Assembly (NCBI GenBank): GCA_937889225.1
Contig: CALAST010000040.1
Location: 1-43,160, forward strand
Direction of reading: 5' to 3'
Source: an uncultured Lachnobacterium sp.
GTDB taxonomy: Bacteria > Bacillota > Clostridia > Lachnospirales > Lachnospiraceae
DNA: 43,160 nucleotides
This document shows, in pieces, positions 16,325-25,630 of the stretch (position 1 is its first letter; each line of letters begins with the position of its first letter). The position numbers and the translations under genes were made by a program. Below the pieces are notes generated by a model. That model searched no databases, was not told the origin of the DNA, and saw nothing but the letters and a program-made list of their open reading frames with translations.

Positions 16325-17005
16325 CTATAATTTCCCCTTTTTAAATAACACAAATCCAATCCCAAGTGCCAAAATACCACTTGGTATCAAAAGCACACTT
16401 GTCTGTGAAATCATGGATGGTACGAAAATACAAAGCAGACACATAGCAAGAAGCGGAACAACTGCAATTTTCGGGCTTTTAGCGAAATATTTTAAACCAA
16501 GTGCACCAAACAATGCCGGTACTACATTATTGAAAGCAGGAAGCAATGTTTCACTCTGTAAAACAGGCTGCAATGGAACAATTAGCACAACACCTACTAA
16601 AATTACCAAAGTAGTAACAATAGCACTTGTTGCAACGCTAATGGTTGATACGATTTCATTCTCCGGTGTTCCCACTTCTGTTTTTGCAAAATCCCTTGCA
16701 TTAATGGCACATGGAATTTTCATGTTTGTAACATTTCCTGTTAAAAAAGAAAGATAGCTTCCACCCACTCCAAGCATTGGTGTGTAAATTAAAAATTCTA
16801 CAATTGACATTGGAAGATAAATGATACCGACATTTGCAAAACCTGCCATAAATGCTTTCCAATCTGGTGACACGCCATTTAATGCACCTACTACAAATGG
16901 TACGGAAAATAACAGAATGAGTGCAAGAATCATAGTAATTCTTCCGATTTTATGTAAACCATTATTAAATTCTTCAAAAAATAATTCTTTTTCTTTACTA
17001 TTCAT
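16325..17005 (-). CDS. Polytopic membrane protein, partner of DUF5058 protein
   Basis: A 226-residue integral membrane protein with a short soluble N-terminus (to about residue 18) and five or six hydrophobic helices. These include LILLFSVPFVVGALNG, the glycine-rich GVGGSYLSFLTGNVTNMKIP and paired C-terminal helices. The gene starts 12 bases after the DUF5058 gene, so the products probably form a two-subunit transporter or channel. I do not know a characterised relative. The M20 peptidase follows after 148 bases. Confidence 0.75.
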   Translation of the reverse strand: MNSKEKELFFEEFNNGLHKIGRITMILALILLFSVPFVVGALNGVSPDWKAFMAGFANVGIIYLPMSIVEFLIYTPMLGVGGSYLSFLTGNVTNMKIPCAINARDFAKTEVGTPENEIVSTISVATSAIVTTLVILVGVVLIVPLQPVLQSETLLPAFNNVVPALFGALGLKYFAKSPKIAVVPLLAMCLLCIFVPSMISQTSVLLIPSGILALGIGFVLFKKGKL

Positions 17006-17017
17006 TCTCTATACCTC

Positions 17018-17770
17018 CTATACCATAAGTTGTAAAACAACCGCAGCCGCCATTGCAACCAACATACTTGCCGCAAGGCTGAAGTTTTCCAATGCTTTCA
17101 TATCTTTCTTTTGAATCAGATATTCAAATATCGCCATAACAACTGCTGCAACTCCTGCTACAAAAAGTGGCATATAATCAGAGCCTTCTCTTGGAATTGC
17201 ATCACCAACATATGCCCCGATATAAGCAGCACAAAGACCTACGAACATGGCATTTGTTGCATGAGCCCCAAAACTTGGCTTGCTTTCCCCGTTTTCTGAT
17301 TTTTTTGGTTTTGCACTTAGTTTACCTAAATACTTCTTCAAAAAGAATAGGCAACAAACAATACCCCCTACGATTCCGGCTGTCATTACAAGTGCAATCG
17401 TAACAAAAGCACCCATATTTAATTCATCAATACGAAGTCCGCTAAGACCTGCTCCTGTTGCCGCAATTTCTGCTACATTTAATTCATATTGTAAAGAACC
17501 GATTACAGAAAGACGAAGCCATGAAAATGGTACGCCTAACGTTCCACTTAATGCTACAACACCTAATAGAATACTGATGGATGGAAGAAGTGTAAATGTC
17601 GCACTAGAGGTAATGATTTTTTTTAATACTTTTTGATCCATTCCAAGTTTTATGCCGGCTTTGTAGCTCTTTACCAAAAATATCACACACATGGCAACTA
17701 CAAATCCGAGTATTAGTGCCACGATTAGGTAAAATGTACCTGAATTGACACTTGTCAAATAATCGTTCAT
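17018..17770 (-). CDS. DUF5058 family membrane protein
   Basis: A 250-residue protein with about six membrane helices. The N-terminal MNDYLTSVNSGTFYLIVALI and the conserved LLPSISILLGVVALSGTLGVP and GSLQYELNVAEIAATGAG segments match DUF5058, an uncharacterised Firmicutes family. It is the first gene of the unit, followed by a second membrane protein and an M20 peptidase. This suggests import or export of a peptide or amino-acid derivative. AGGAGAAAC lies before the ATG. Confidence 0.75.
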   Translation of the reverse strand: MNDYLTSVNSGTFYLIVALILGFVVAMCVIFLVKSYKAGIKLGMDQKVLKKIITSSATFTLLPSISILLGVVALSGTLGVPFSWLRLSVIGSLQYELNVAEIAATGAGLSGLRIDELNMGAFVTIALVMTAGIVGGIVCCLFFLKKYLGKLSAKPKKSENGESKPSFGAHATNAMFVGLCAAYIGAYVGDAIPREGSDYMPLFVAGVAAVVMAIFEYLIQKKDMKALENFSLAASMLVAMAAAVVLQLMV

Positions 17771-17885
17771 AAGTTTCTCCTTTTATTTCTTTTCATATTT
17801 TCTAAAAAGAACTTGTGCTTATATGCTTTCTATCTGCATAAAAATTAACACTTGCCCTTTGGTATCCTATTATAAACCCTTTTCT

Positions 17886-17920
17886 AAAAAAAACAATGAA
17901 GATTTTCTATTTTCTTCATT
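17886..17920 (-). terminator. Terminator after the 49-aa ORF
   Basis: AATGAAGA (17895-17902) and TCTTCATT (17913-17920) form a stem. Read on the minus strand it is followed by GTTTTTTTT. Confidence 0.65.
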
Positions 17921-17947
17921 TTGCTTGTTTTGTTCCCTACTGTAAGC

Positions 17948-17989
17948 AAAATAACCGTGTCACTTCATATTCTAAAGTAACACGGTTTT
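17948..17989. terminator. Hairpin downstream of the 49-aa ORF
   Basis: AACCGTGT and ACACGGTT with inner ACTT/AAGT form a stable stem, followed on the plus strand by TTGTATTTATTTT. It is a second termination structure in this gap. Confidence 0.45.
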
Positions 17990-18035
17990 GTATTTATTTT
18001 ATATCAAAAAACTTTTTATTCTCTTAAAATTCTTT

Positions 18036-18185
18036 CTATAAATATGTTTTTGCTTTTTCTTCCGTTAATGAAAATTTCTTCATAACCATTTGCAAGATAG
18101 TCTCATTTGTGTGACCAAGTTCCTTCATTGCTTCGACTAAAGAAATAATTCCTTTTTCTTCAATTCTGTCAATTGCTTCACACAT
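18036..18185 (-). CDS. Small 49-aa protein resembling the tail of Rpn-type proteins
   Basis: A 49-codon ORF beginning MCEAIDRIEEKGIIS and ending TEEKAKTYL, predicted to be helical. It has a strong AAAGGAGG ribosome site. The sequence resembles the C-terminal region of Rpn-family (PD-(D/E)XK, recombination-promoting nuclease/transposase-like) proteins in Lachnospiraceae, without the nuclease domain. It is either a decayed remnant that kept a good start or a small stand-alone protein. A palindromic repeat lies 50-75 bases upstream and a terminator downstream, so it looks like a self-contained unit. Confidence 0.55.
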   Translation of the reverse strand: MCEAIDRIEEKGIISLVEAMKELGHTNETILQMVMKKFSLTEEKAKTYL

Positions 18186-18234
18186 AGTCTTTACCTCCTT
18201 TGACTGTCCTGTACAACTCTAATATATCTTTTTA

Positions 18235-18260
18235 GTCAAGCAAATATTCGCAATCCGCAA
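18235..18260 (-). repeat. Palindromic repeat, partial copy
   Basis: AGTCAAGCAAATATTCGCAA followed by TCCGCA matches the left part of the copies at 35863 and 37951. Read on the minus strand it ends in TTGACT. Confidence 0.55.
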
Positions 18261-18274
18261 AGGTATGTATTCAT

Positions 18275-19825
18275 TTACTCCGTCACAACTTCCAAATAAC
18301 TGCTTACACAATACAACACTTGTCCGTTATATTCGACTCTTGACCAACCCACATCATGATTGATGCCTGTTCGTGTAATCACTTCTCCATGTCCAATTTT
18401 TACAACTACTTCCGATTCTGCATCTGTAACGCTTGGCAATGTTCTTAAGTTTACAGCATCTTTTGCAGTTACTTTTTCATTTACTTCTACAAAAGTAGTT
18501 TTAATGCGATTATCCTCTGATTCACTTTCCGATGATGGTGGTGTATAGCTTAAATTGGTTGTGAGATAACTTGAGACTGCATAATAGGTTTGTCCGTTAA
18601 ATACGATTTTTGACCAACCACTATCACTCACACCAATTCTTGTAGCCGTTTCGCCATTTTCTAAGGTATATTTTACGGTGCTATCGCTTCCCTGACTTGG
18701 CTTATCACGTAAATTTGTCTTTTCCTTTGCCGTTACCGTTTCATTTACCTCTCGAAAGTTCATAAGTGCTCCTGCGTCCGCTTGTTCTTCCTGCGTATTT
18801 TCCTCGCCTTTTGCATTTGCAGTATTACGGAAACCAAAATACGCGATATTCATATCTACCGGCTTGCTGATTCCCGGAACTGTGCCTTTGTTGGTATACT
18901 GCCACATATCATGTGAACCGGAATAGCTGGATGATGGTGTCTGCGGATATGCAGTTGTCGGATATTGTGCTACCCATACTCTGTAAGAGCCTGTAATGCG
19001 GGACATCTCCCATTTTGCATCTGCTTCCATTTCTGATTTTGCCGCATAAAACATTGGTGAATATCCATTTTCTGCAATGCGATTCATAAATGCTAATGCT
19101 AAATCCGTACGCTGTGTTTTTGTTAAGTTATATTGGCGATTTTCTGTATTTTCATAGCCTTCACAATTATACGCTACCGGATAAGTGATTTTATAAGCAG
19201 AAATAAAGTTCGATACCCAGTCTGCTTCTTCTTTTGCTTCTGCCTCTGTTACTGCGGTAGAAAAGAAGTATGCACCTACTTTAATGCCATATTTGGCAGC
19301 TTGCTGCATATTGTACTTGGCATTGCTATCCGCTACGATTTCTCCGCTTTTTAATGTTCGATATCCAACTCGTACCATTGCAAAATCCACATTTGCATCG
19401 GCAACTTTCTTCCAATCAATCGTTCCCTGATACTTTGCAACATCAATTCCATAGGTAATTTCTTCCGTTTCATTTCCCGTTGCTTCCGGAATCACATCTG
19501 TTGCATTCACGATAGCACCCGACTGCGAAGACATATTTCCAGCAATGGACTTTTGCGGGTCTTCATTTTCATTGGATGCGATTTTGTCTCCGGAAGAACT
19601 TTCTGTTTGTGATTCTGTTTCTATTTCTGATTCACTTTCCATTTGGCTTTCTGTTTCATCTAACTCCGTAAGCCCAACTCCCATCGCTTCTGTTTGCTCG
19701 GTATTTACGTTTCCCTTTTCTTTTTCATTGTCTTTGCCGCTTATTACAATGATGAAAATGGAAATTACTATCAAAATTGCAACTACGCCTCCAACAATCA
19801 GATATTTTTTACTATTTTCCCTCAT
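18275..19825 (-). CDS. GH25-family cell-wall hydrolase with two SH3 domains
   Basis: A 516-residue surface protein. The N-terminal membrane segment is residues 9-29, then comes a Ser/Glu-rich linker to about 120. A GH25 (lysozyme-type muramidase) domain spans ~124-345 and starts with YGIDVAKYQGTIDW (Asp128). Two bacterial SH3 wall-binding repeats follow (about 365-425 and 450-515), each with NLR and SYL motifs. GH25 enzymes cut the N-acetylmuramic acid linkage of peptidoglycan. The usual D-x-E pair reads NCE here (Asn220, Glu222), so the Asp is replaced. Activity is uncertain. It could act in wall remodelling or, if weakened, only bind wall. Confidence 0.88.
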   Translation of the reverse strand: MRENSKKYLIVGGVVAILIVISIFIIVISGKDNEKEKGNVNTEQTEAMGVGLTELDETESQMESESEIETESQTESSSGDKIASNENEDPQKSIAGNMSSQSGAIVNATDVIPEATGNETEEITYGIDVAKYQGTIDWKKVADANVDFAMVRVGYRTLKSGEIVADSNAKYNMQQAAKYGIKVGAYFFSTAVTEAEAKEEADWVSNFISAYKITYPVAYNCEGYENTENRQYNLTKTQRTDLALAFMNRIAENGYSPMFYAAKSEMEADAKWEMSRITGSYRVWVAQYPTTAYPQTPSSSYSGSHDMWQYTNKGTVPGISKPVDMNIAYFGFRNTANAKGEENTQEEQADAGALMNFREVNETVTAKEKTNLRDKPSQGSDSTVKYTLENGETATRIGVSDSGWSKIVFNGQTYYAVSSYLTTNLSYTPPSSESESEDNRIKTTFVEVNEKVTAKDAVNLRTLPSVTDAESEVVVKIGHGEVITRTGINHDVGWSRVEYNGQVLYCVSSYLEVVTE

Positions 19826-19851
19826 GTGTACCTCCTTACCTACTATTCATC

Positions 19852-19972
19852 AAACGGATATTTGCAATCTGCTCTGCTACTTGCCATAACCGAATAATTG
19901 CTTTCATAGTCTATCAGATGACGCTTACTCCACCTGACACCAAAAACCTTTCCCACCACTTAGCACTCTATA
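19852..19972 (-). repeat. Composite palindromic repeat before the GH25 gene
   Basis: 19852-19894 matches the palindromic repeats at 35863 and 37951 (CGGATATTTGCAATC, then CTTGCCATAACCGAAT). 19934-19968 (CTCCACCTGACACC, then ACCACTTA) matches 212-250. The order of modules equals that of the element at the window start, but the middle part is about 40 bases instead of about 195. 19973-20173 is AT-rich with no gene or further signal seen. Confidence 0.6.
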
Positions 19973-20173
19973 TACTTAAATTTGGAAAACTTTTTATTTC
20001 ATTCTACAATTTGTAAACCCACTTGTCAATCTTTTCTTTATTTTTGTCATGCAAATCACTCTTACTAATATATATTGTACCAATGAACATAACACTTTTT
20101 TTCCTATACCATCCATACTATATGTATATCATAAAGCTAAATAAATCAAGTAAAAATAGATATAAAAATTCCT

Positions 20174-21508
20174 CTATAACTTTTTATATACTGTCCGCCA
20201 CATTGTAACAAAACACGCCAAACCGCCTATCGCATTTGAAATGGGTTCCGCTAAAAATACGCCATATACACCAAATCCTATTCTTGGCAACAAAAGTGCT
20301 AACGGCACAACAATAATGGCTTTTCGAAGCAATGAGAAAAAGATAGCTCGTTTTGCATCCCCTAATGCCTGAAATACCGATTGTCCCGAAAACTGAAATG
20401 CCATAAAGAAAAATCCAAAAAAGTAAATATTTAAGGATTTTGGTCCTGCCGAAATAATTTCGGAGTCATTGGAGAATATTTGAAACAAAAATGTAGGAAC
20501 CGCCATAACTACTGCCCACGCAAGCACCGTATATACCGTTCCAATCAGCGTGTTGAAGCGAATTCCATTTTTTACTCTATCATAAGCTTTTGCCCCATAA
20601 TTATAGCCAAGTACCGGCTGAGAACCACTTGCAATTCCGCTTACCGGAAGGGATAATACTTCTCTTACAGAATTTAATACGGTCATAATACCTACATACA
20701 AATCCCCTCCATACATCTGCAACGTAGAATTGCATACCACCTGTACCAGACAGTTTGTGCCTTGCATAATGAATCCTGATGCACCTAATGCTATAATTTC
20801 TTTCACTCTTTTTATTTCTATTTTCATGGCACTCCGTTTTAATGGAATAATGGCTTTCTTTCCTGTCAAAAAGTGAAGCACCCAGAGTGCCGAAACCATC
20901 TGGCTAAGTACGGTTGCAAGTGCTGCCCCTGCAACGCCCATATCAAATACAAACAAAAAAATCGGGTCTAAGATAATATTTAACACCGCACCAATAATCG
21001 TTGTCATCATGCCTACTTTTGGAAATCCCTGTGCATTAATAAATCCATTTAATCCTGCTGTCAGCATGGAAAAGGTAGTTCCAAACAAATAGACACTTAA
21101 ATAGGCATCTGCATATACATAAGATGCTTCACTTGCACCAAATAAAAACAACACCGGTTTTCGAAATATGTAAGAAAGCACAAATAAACAAAGTGAACTG
21201 CAAATCAGAAGCGTTACAACATTTCCCAATATTTTTTCCGCTTCTTCCTCCTTCTTTGCACCTCGTGCCATAGAAAACAATGGTGTTCCGCCCGTACCAA
21301 ATAGGCACGTAAAAGCTGAAATCAGCGTTATAATCGGAAATGCCAATCCAATCCCCGTAAGTGCCATACTATCTGCTCCCGGCAAATGTCCGATATAAAT
21401 ACGGTCTACCACATTGTAAAGTAATTGCACCAGTTGGGCTAATGTTAGCGGAATTGCCTGATTTACAATATTTTTCCAGACGGGTCCTTTTGAAAAATCA
21501 TTACTCAT
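20174..21508 (-). CDS. MATE family efflux transporter
   Basis: A 444-residue integral membrane protein with about twelve helices arranged as two six-helix halves. It belongs to the MATE (NorM/DinF-like) cation-coupled multidrug exporters. Visible hallmarks are QLVQLLYNVVDRIYIGHLPG in helix 1-2, TGIGLAFPI, and the second-half GIASGSQPVLGYNYGAK. The substrate cannot be predicted from sequence. It overlaps the upstream deoxyinosine glycosylase gene by eight bases, so both come from one mRNA. No clear terminator is seen after it. Confidence 0.93.
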   Translation of the reverse strand: MSNDFSKGPVWKNIVNQAIPLTLAQLVQLLYNVVDRIYIGHLPGADSMALTGIGLAFPIITLISAFTCLFGTGGTPLFSMARGAKKEEEAEKILGNVVTLLICSSLCLFVLSYIFRKPVLFLFGASEASYVYADAYLSVYLFGTTFSMLTAGLNGFINAQGFPKVGMMTTIIGAVLNIILDPIFLFVFDMGVAGAALATVLSQMVSALWVLHFLTGKKAIIPLKRSAMKIEIKRVKEIIALGASGFIMQGTNCLVQVVCNSTLQMYGGDLYVGIMTVLNSVREVLSLPVSGIASGSQPVLGYNYGAKAYDRVKNGIRFNTLIGTVYTVLAWAVVMAVPTFLFQIFSNDSEIISAGPKSLNIYFFGFFFMAFQFSGQSVFQALGDAKRAIFFSLLRKAIIVVPLALLLPRIGFGVYGVFLAEPISNAIGGLACFVTMWRTVYKKL

Positions 21509-22013
21509 ATGAAACCTCCAGTTTGTCTTTTATCTGCTTCCACTCTCCATAAAGTCTCTCTAACTTCCATGCAGCATTCGCTGGGCTTGTAGATGGCAAT
21601 TTGATTGCCTGTATGCCGGTTTTTTGCTCGGCATATTTATGATATAATTCATATGCTTTTCCGCCATTTACATAGATTGTATGGATATGGGATTCTTTCA
21701 GCATCTGAGAAAAATCATTTACCTCCACATCTCGTATGGATGTGTCACTTGACCCAACAATATTACAACTTGCAATTACATCCCATATTGCAATATGATT
21801 TTTAAGTAACATGGCTTTCTTTTCTTCGATTGTCTGCGGCACATCTGTTTCAAGCACCATTGAAAGCACCTTCCAAAAACGGTTCTGTGGATGTCCATAA
21901 TAAAAATTATTTTCTCTTGATTTTACAGATGGAAAACTTCCTAATATTAAAATGCGGGAATCTTCATTATAAATTGGAGAAAATGTGTGTATCTGATGGG
22001 TTAATTCACTCAT
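21501..22013 (-). CDS. DNA-deoxyinosine glycosylase (UDG superfamily)
   Basis: A 170-residue repair enzyme that removes hypoxanthine (deaminated adenine) from DNA. The uracil-DNA-glycosylase-superfamily fold is shown by LILGSFPSVKSRENNFYYGHPQNRFWK, the first active-site motif of the hypoxanthine-DNA-glycosylase group, and by TIYVNGGKAYELY and LPSTSPANA (the second motif). AGGAGG lies just before the ATG. It is the first gene of a two-gene unit with the MATE exporter. Some proteins of this group also act on uracil. Confidence 0.9.
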   Translation of the reverse strand: MSELTHQIHTFSPIYNEDSRILILGSFPSVKSRENNFYYGHPQNRFWKVLSMVLETDVPQTIEEKKAMLLKNHIAIWDVIASCNIVGSSDTSIRDVEVNDFSQMLKESHIHTIYVNGGKAYELYHKYAEQKTGIQAIKLPSTSPANAAWKLERLYGEWKQIKDKLEVSYE

Positions 22014-22114
22014 AACTTGCCTCCTAATAATTTATATAAATATACTTTAACCATTATTTTATCACGTTTACTAAAATATGCAAATTAGAGTTTTTCACTC
22101 TTTTTAACACAGCA

Positions 22115-22151
22115 AAATGGACGTATCACATTTTTGCATATACGCCCATTT
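22115..22151. terminator. Terminator of the acyl-ligase operon
   Basis: AAATGG and CGTAT (22115-22126) pair with ATACG and CCATTT (22140-22151), eleven pairs with one mismatch, about 55 bases after the ligase stop. The T-run is short on the minus strand (TTTTGC). Confidence 0.55.
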
Positions 22152-22205
22152 AACTTTCATCATCTTTATGTAGTTTTTTCTACTTACTCATTTATTTTAT
22201 TCTGA

Positions 22206-23714
22206 TTAATATCTCTTAATCTTCTTAGACGGAGTCTTTGGAAATTCCGTATCACGCATTTTCAAACGCTGCACTTTCTTAAATGCAACTGCACTACGAT
22301 TATATGCATCAATGATTTTCTTCACTTCTGCTTCTAAATCCTCAATGCCTTTTACTCCTGCATAATCCATATCCGGATAAATTTCTGCTTCAATCACGCC
22401 TTCGCTTTCTCTGACTAAAACTTCTTTTACCAAACGATTTTCTCCGATTTTATTTTCGAGTTCTTCCGGTGAAACATTTTCTCCGTTTGGTGTGATAATC
22501 AGATTTTTCTTACGACCTGTAAGGAATACAAAACCTTCTTCATCCACATAACCCAAATCTCCTGTACGAAGCCATCCATCTACTAAGGTTTCCGCAGTTT
22601 CTTCCGGCATTTTGTAGTAGCCCATCATAACACTGCTGCCTCTTACCCAAAGTTCGTTATCTACAGTTTTGGCTTCACAGTTTGGTACAAGCTGACCTAC
22701 GGATTCTTTTTTAATATTCCACTTCAAATTTGTACTGATAACCGGTGAACATTCCGTCATGCCATAGCCCTGCTGAATCGTAATACCATACTTTTCAAAT
22801 AAATCAATATATGCAGGTGGCAAATATGCTCCACCACTGCAAATCGTATGGAATTGTTCTCCAAATACTTCTTTCTTGACAATATCTACAGGAAGTCCTG
22901 CTGCATCTTCCAATTTTCTTGCCATTGTTTCAATCATCATTGGTACCATAAGAATCATATTCGGCTCAAATAACTTAATATTCTTTGCCATTCGAATCAA
23001 AGAATCGTTGATGCAAATAATACTGCCAATGGAAATTCCTTTTAAAATATCCATACTTAAACAATATGCATGATGAATTGGAAGCACCGTAAGAATCACA
23101 GTTCTTGCCGGGATTTTCATATCCAAACAAGTAGCATTTTCCGCAAGGTTTCTATGTGTCAACATAACACCTTTACTTTTGCCGGTTGTGCCGGATGTAA
23201 ACATGATTGTGCAAAGTTTGTCAGGTGAAATTTCACATTCAAAACCACCTTTATTTTCTTCAAGCAATTTTCCAAAAGAAAGAATATTTTCATCACTTTC
23301 TTCTTTTTGCATGGAAATAACATATTTCAATTTCGGACAACGTTCTTTCGCAATTGCCATCACATCTGCACGAATTTCGTCTACAACAAATACCGTTACA
23401 TCTGCTCTATCAATTAATTCACACATTTCTTCTGCCGGCAGCAATACGTCCAACGGAACTGCAACGCTTCCGCTATTTACAATTCCCAAATATGTAACCA
23501 ACCACGGATACGAGGTCGCACCAGTAAGTGCAATGTGATTTCCACATTCCCCCAATGCTTTCAATACATTGGAAAAACTTTCACTATCTTCTTTTAATTG
23601 TACATAACTTTTTGCTGCAATTTCATTCTTTTTTACTTTATAACGGACTGCATCGCCTGTTCCAAATTCTTGTGCCGCATTTACTAAAATTTCACGAATC
23701 GTCTTACAAACCAT
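22206..23714 (-). CDS. AMP-forming acyl-CoA/acyl-ACP ligase
   Basis: A 502-residue member of the ANL (adenylating) superfamily that activates a carboxylic acid as acyl-AMP and passes it to CoA or an ACP thiol. Motifs in order: IMFTSGTTGKSKGVMLTHRN (P-loop, near residue 170), QQGYGMTECSPV, and LRTGDLGYVDEEGFVFLTGRKKN (hinge and AMP-binding). The catalytic-lysine tail is PKTPSKKIKRY, where Ser replaces the usual Gly. The small ACP gene upstream suggests the ACP is the acceptor. It is the last gene of the TetR-linked operon, 133 bases after the ACP gene. The acid substrate is unknown. Confidence 0.92.
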   Translation of the reverse strand: MVCKTIREILVNAAQEFGTGDAVRYKVKKNEIAAKSYVQLKEDSESFSNVLKALGECGNHIALTGATSYPWLVTYLGIVNSGSVAVPLDVLLPAEEMCELIDRADVTVFVVDEIRADVMAIAKERCPKLKYVISMQKEESDENILSFGKLLEENKGGFECEISPDKLCTIMFTSGTTGKSKGVMLTHRNLAENATCLDMKIPARTVILTVLPIHHAYCLSMDILKGISIGSIICINDSLIRMAKNIKLFEPNMILMVPMMIETMARKLEDAAGLPVDIVKKEVFGEQFHTICSGGAYLPPAYIDLFEKYGITIQQGYGMTECSPVISTNLKWNIKKESVGQLVPNCEAKTVDNELWVRGSSVMMGYYKMPEETAETLVDGWLRTGDLGYVDEEGFVFLTGRKKNLIITPNGENVSPEELENKIGENRLVKEVLVRESEGVIEAEIYPDMDYAGVKGIEDLEAEVKKIIDAYNRSAVAFKKVQRLKMRDTEFPKTPSKKIKRY

Positions 23715-23847
23715 ATATACCTGCTTTCTGTTATTTTTTACACTATCTACAAATTACAGTGCTTTCTGTACTCCTTATTTTCTTATAAAATCAATTTTCT
23801 ATATTTAAAGTATCAACTTCTGTATAGCATACACCGATTGATATGCA

Positions 23848-24078
23848 TTATTCTTCCATTAAGGATTTCATATACTCAAGTGCTTCCCCAACGGTATAAA
23901 TATTTGCAACTTTCTGTTGGTCAATTTCAATATCAAATTCATCTTCCAATTCTCCCAGCATGGTCATAAAGTCAAATGATGTAAATCCCAAATCTTCCAT
24001 AAAACGAGACTCCGGTTTTACGTCCTCTACTTCTACTTCTACATAATTACAGATTATTTCAGCAAATTTTTCTAACAT
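23848..24078 (-). CDS. Acyl carrier protein
   Basis: A 76-residue, acidic, four-helix carrier. Phosphopantetheine would attach to Ser34 in LGFTSFDF (general ACPs have GxDSL; Thr replaces Asp and Phe replaces Leu here). This altered site suggests a specialised rather than the main fatty-acid ACP. It lies between the condensation-like gene and the acyl ligase on the same strand, so it probably shuttles the acyl group between them. AAAGGAAG stands upstream of the ATG. Confidence 0.9.
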   Translation of the reverse strand: MLEKFAEIICNYVEVEVEDVKPESRFMEDLGFTSFDFMTMLGELEDEFDIEIDQQKVANIYTVGEALEYMKSLMEE

Positions 24079-24226
24079 CGCACTCTGCTTCCTTTCTTTT
24101 CATTTTTAAATTCTTAGTTCCTAAAATCACAAATGACGTTTTATACATTACACAAAAGCCTCATTAAGATAAGCCTGTTTTTATATTTATGCAACTATTT
24201 ATCCATAAGTTTCACTTGTCATTTTC

Positions 24227-25630
24227 CTATATTAACTTAATAATATCCCCAATTGACAAATCCGGATTTTCTATACCTTTAAACATAATCTTACATAAAT
24301 AATAGTACATATACTCCAAATCGTCTCTGCTTACCGCTTTTACCTGATGTTCAAAAGAGAAATCCAATCCATTATCATCCGGTCTGTGCATAACGGTCAG
24401 ATACATTGCTTGTGTTGTAGCACCATTTGCATACCATTTTGTCTTATATTTAATATCGCCTAATTTAGCTAATCCGTTTTCTCTTAATGTGAGAGGCTGA
24501 TATGTAAGAGCCATTGGTTCATAGGTATGTCCCGGTTCTACCGGATACATTTTTCCTCTCATTGCAAAATATTCTACCGGATTAAAGTTTGCATGACGGA
24601 AGTATTCATTTTGCATATCACGAATTGCATAAATTCCCTCTATAAATGTCATGGTTTCCGGAAAGATAGTACGGAATGGGAAGGAATGAACTCTGGTTCC
24701 ACCGGATTTCTTTTCTTTTAATGTTGCTCTTCTTGCAATCGCTGTATTAATGGAAACATCATCATTTCCGTTCATTTTTTGGAAATAGGTACGAAGCCCC
24801 ATCATAAGAAGCACTACCAAAGAAATATGATGTTTATCGCAAAAAGCCATCAGTCTCTGTGTCGGTTCTGCTTCCAGATGGAAAACATCCAATGCAGAAT
24901 CTACAGAATCAGAAACATTAATTGCTGCACGCAAGTTTGGATTTCCTGTACGCTGACGTGCTGCTTCCAGACGCTCAGGTCCTCTGATACCATTATAAAT
25001 CGGTTCACTTTCTTCGATAATTTTACGGAAAAACTCTGTATCTCTTTCTTTTGCCTTAGAGCCTGCTTCATATGCCAAATCTTTCTGCAGCTGTTCTACA
25101 TAAGATGCCATATCTTTTGGATACGGAACTTCTTCATATAATGTACTACAATAGATTTCTATTACATCACGTAAAAATCCAATTAATGACTGTGCATCTA
25201 CAATCATATGGTCCCCAAGAAAATACATTCCGTTATATCCATCCGGCATTTTAATCATAACAATGCGGTTCATTGGAGAATCACTTCTTTTAAATGGCAC
25301 TTTTGTCCATGCCGACATGGTAGCTTCTGCCTCTTCCAACGTTTTATCCGAAAAATCGACAAATTCAATATCACGTTCTTCTTTATCTACAATATACTGA
25401 TACCAATTGCCCTCTTTGTCACTAGCAAAACGAACACGCATAAATTCGTTACGTTCGTATGCTTTATAAATGGCTTTTTTCAATTCATCCCAATTAATAT
25501 CCGTCTCAATAGTCAAACTTGTACCAATATTTAAAACTTCCTTTTTCGGGCAGAAATTCTGATAATAAAAATGAAATTTCTGTGCAATTGTTAGTGGATA
25601 CACCGGGTATCCTTTTCTTTTTCGCATCAT
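24227..25630 (-). CDS. Condensation-domain-like acyltransferase
   Basis: A 467-residue stand-alone protein of the NRPS-condensation/chloramphenicol-acetyltransferase superfamily. The catalytic motif HHxxxDG appears as DHMIVDA (residues 140-146): the catalytic second His (141) and the Asp (145) are kept, while the first His is Asp. The opening PLTIAQKFHFYYQNF resembles condensation-domain N-termini. Such enzymes join an acyl group on a carrier protein to an amine or hydroxyl of an acceptor. With the neighbouring ACP and ligase it is the likely acyl-transfer step. Its start overlaps the hydrolase stop by four bases. The products are unknown. Confidence 0.8.
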   Translation of the reverse strand: MMRKRKGYPVYPLTIAQKFHFYYQNFCPKKEVLNIGTSLTIETDINWDELKKAIYKAYERNEFMRVRFASDKEGNWYQYIVDKEERDIEFVDFSDKTLEEAEATMSAWTKVPFKRSDSPMNRIVMIKMPDGYNGMYFLGDHMIVDAQSLIGFLRDVIEIYCSTLYEEVPYPKDMASYVEQLQKDLAYEAGSKAKERDTEFFRKIIEESEPIYNGIRGPERLEAARQRTGNPNLRAAINVSDSVDSALDVFHLEAEPTQRLMAFCDKHHISLVVLLMMGLRTYFQKMNGNDDVSINTAIARRATLKEKKSGGTRVHSFPFRTIFPETMTFIEGIYAIRDMQNEYFRHANFNPVEYFAMRGKMYPVEPGHTYEPMALTYQPLTLRENGLAKLGDIKYKTKWYANGATTQAMYLTVMHRPDDNGLDFSFEHQVKAVSRDDLEYMYYYLCKIMFKGIENPDLSIGDIIKLI

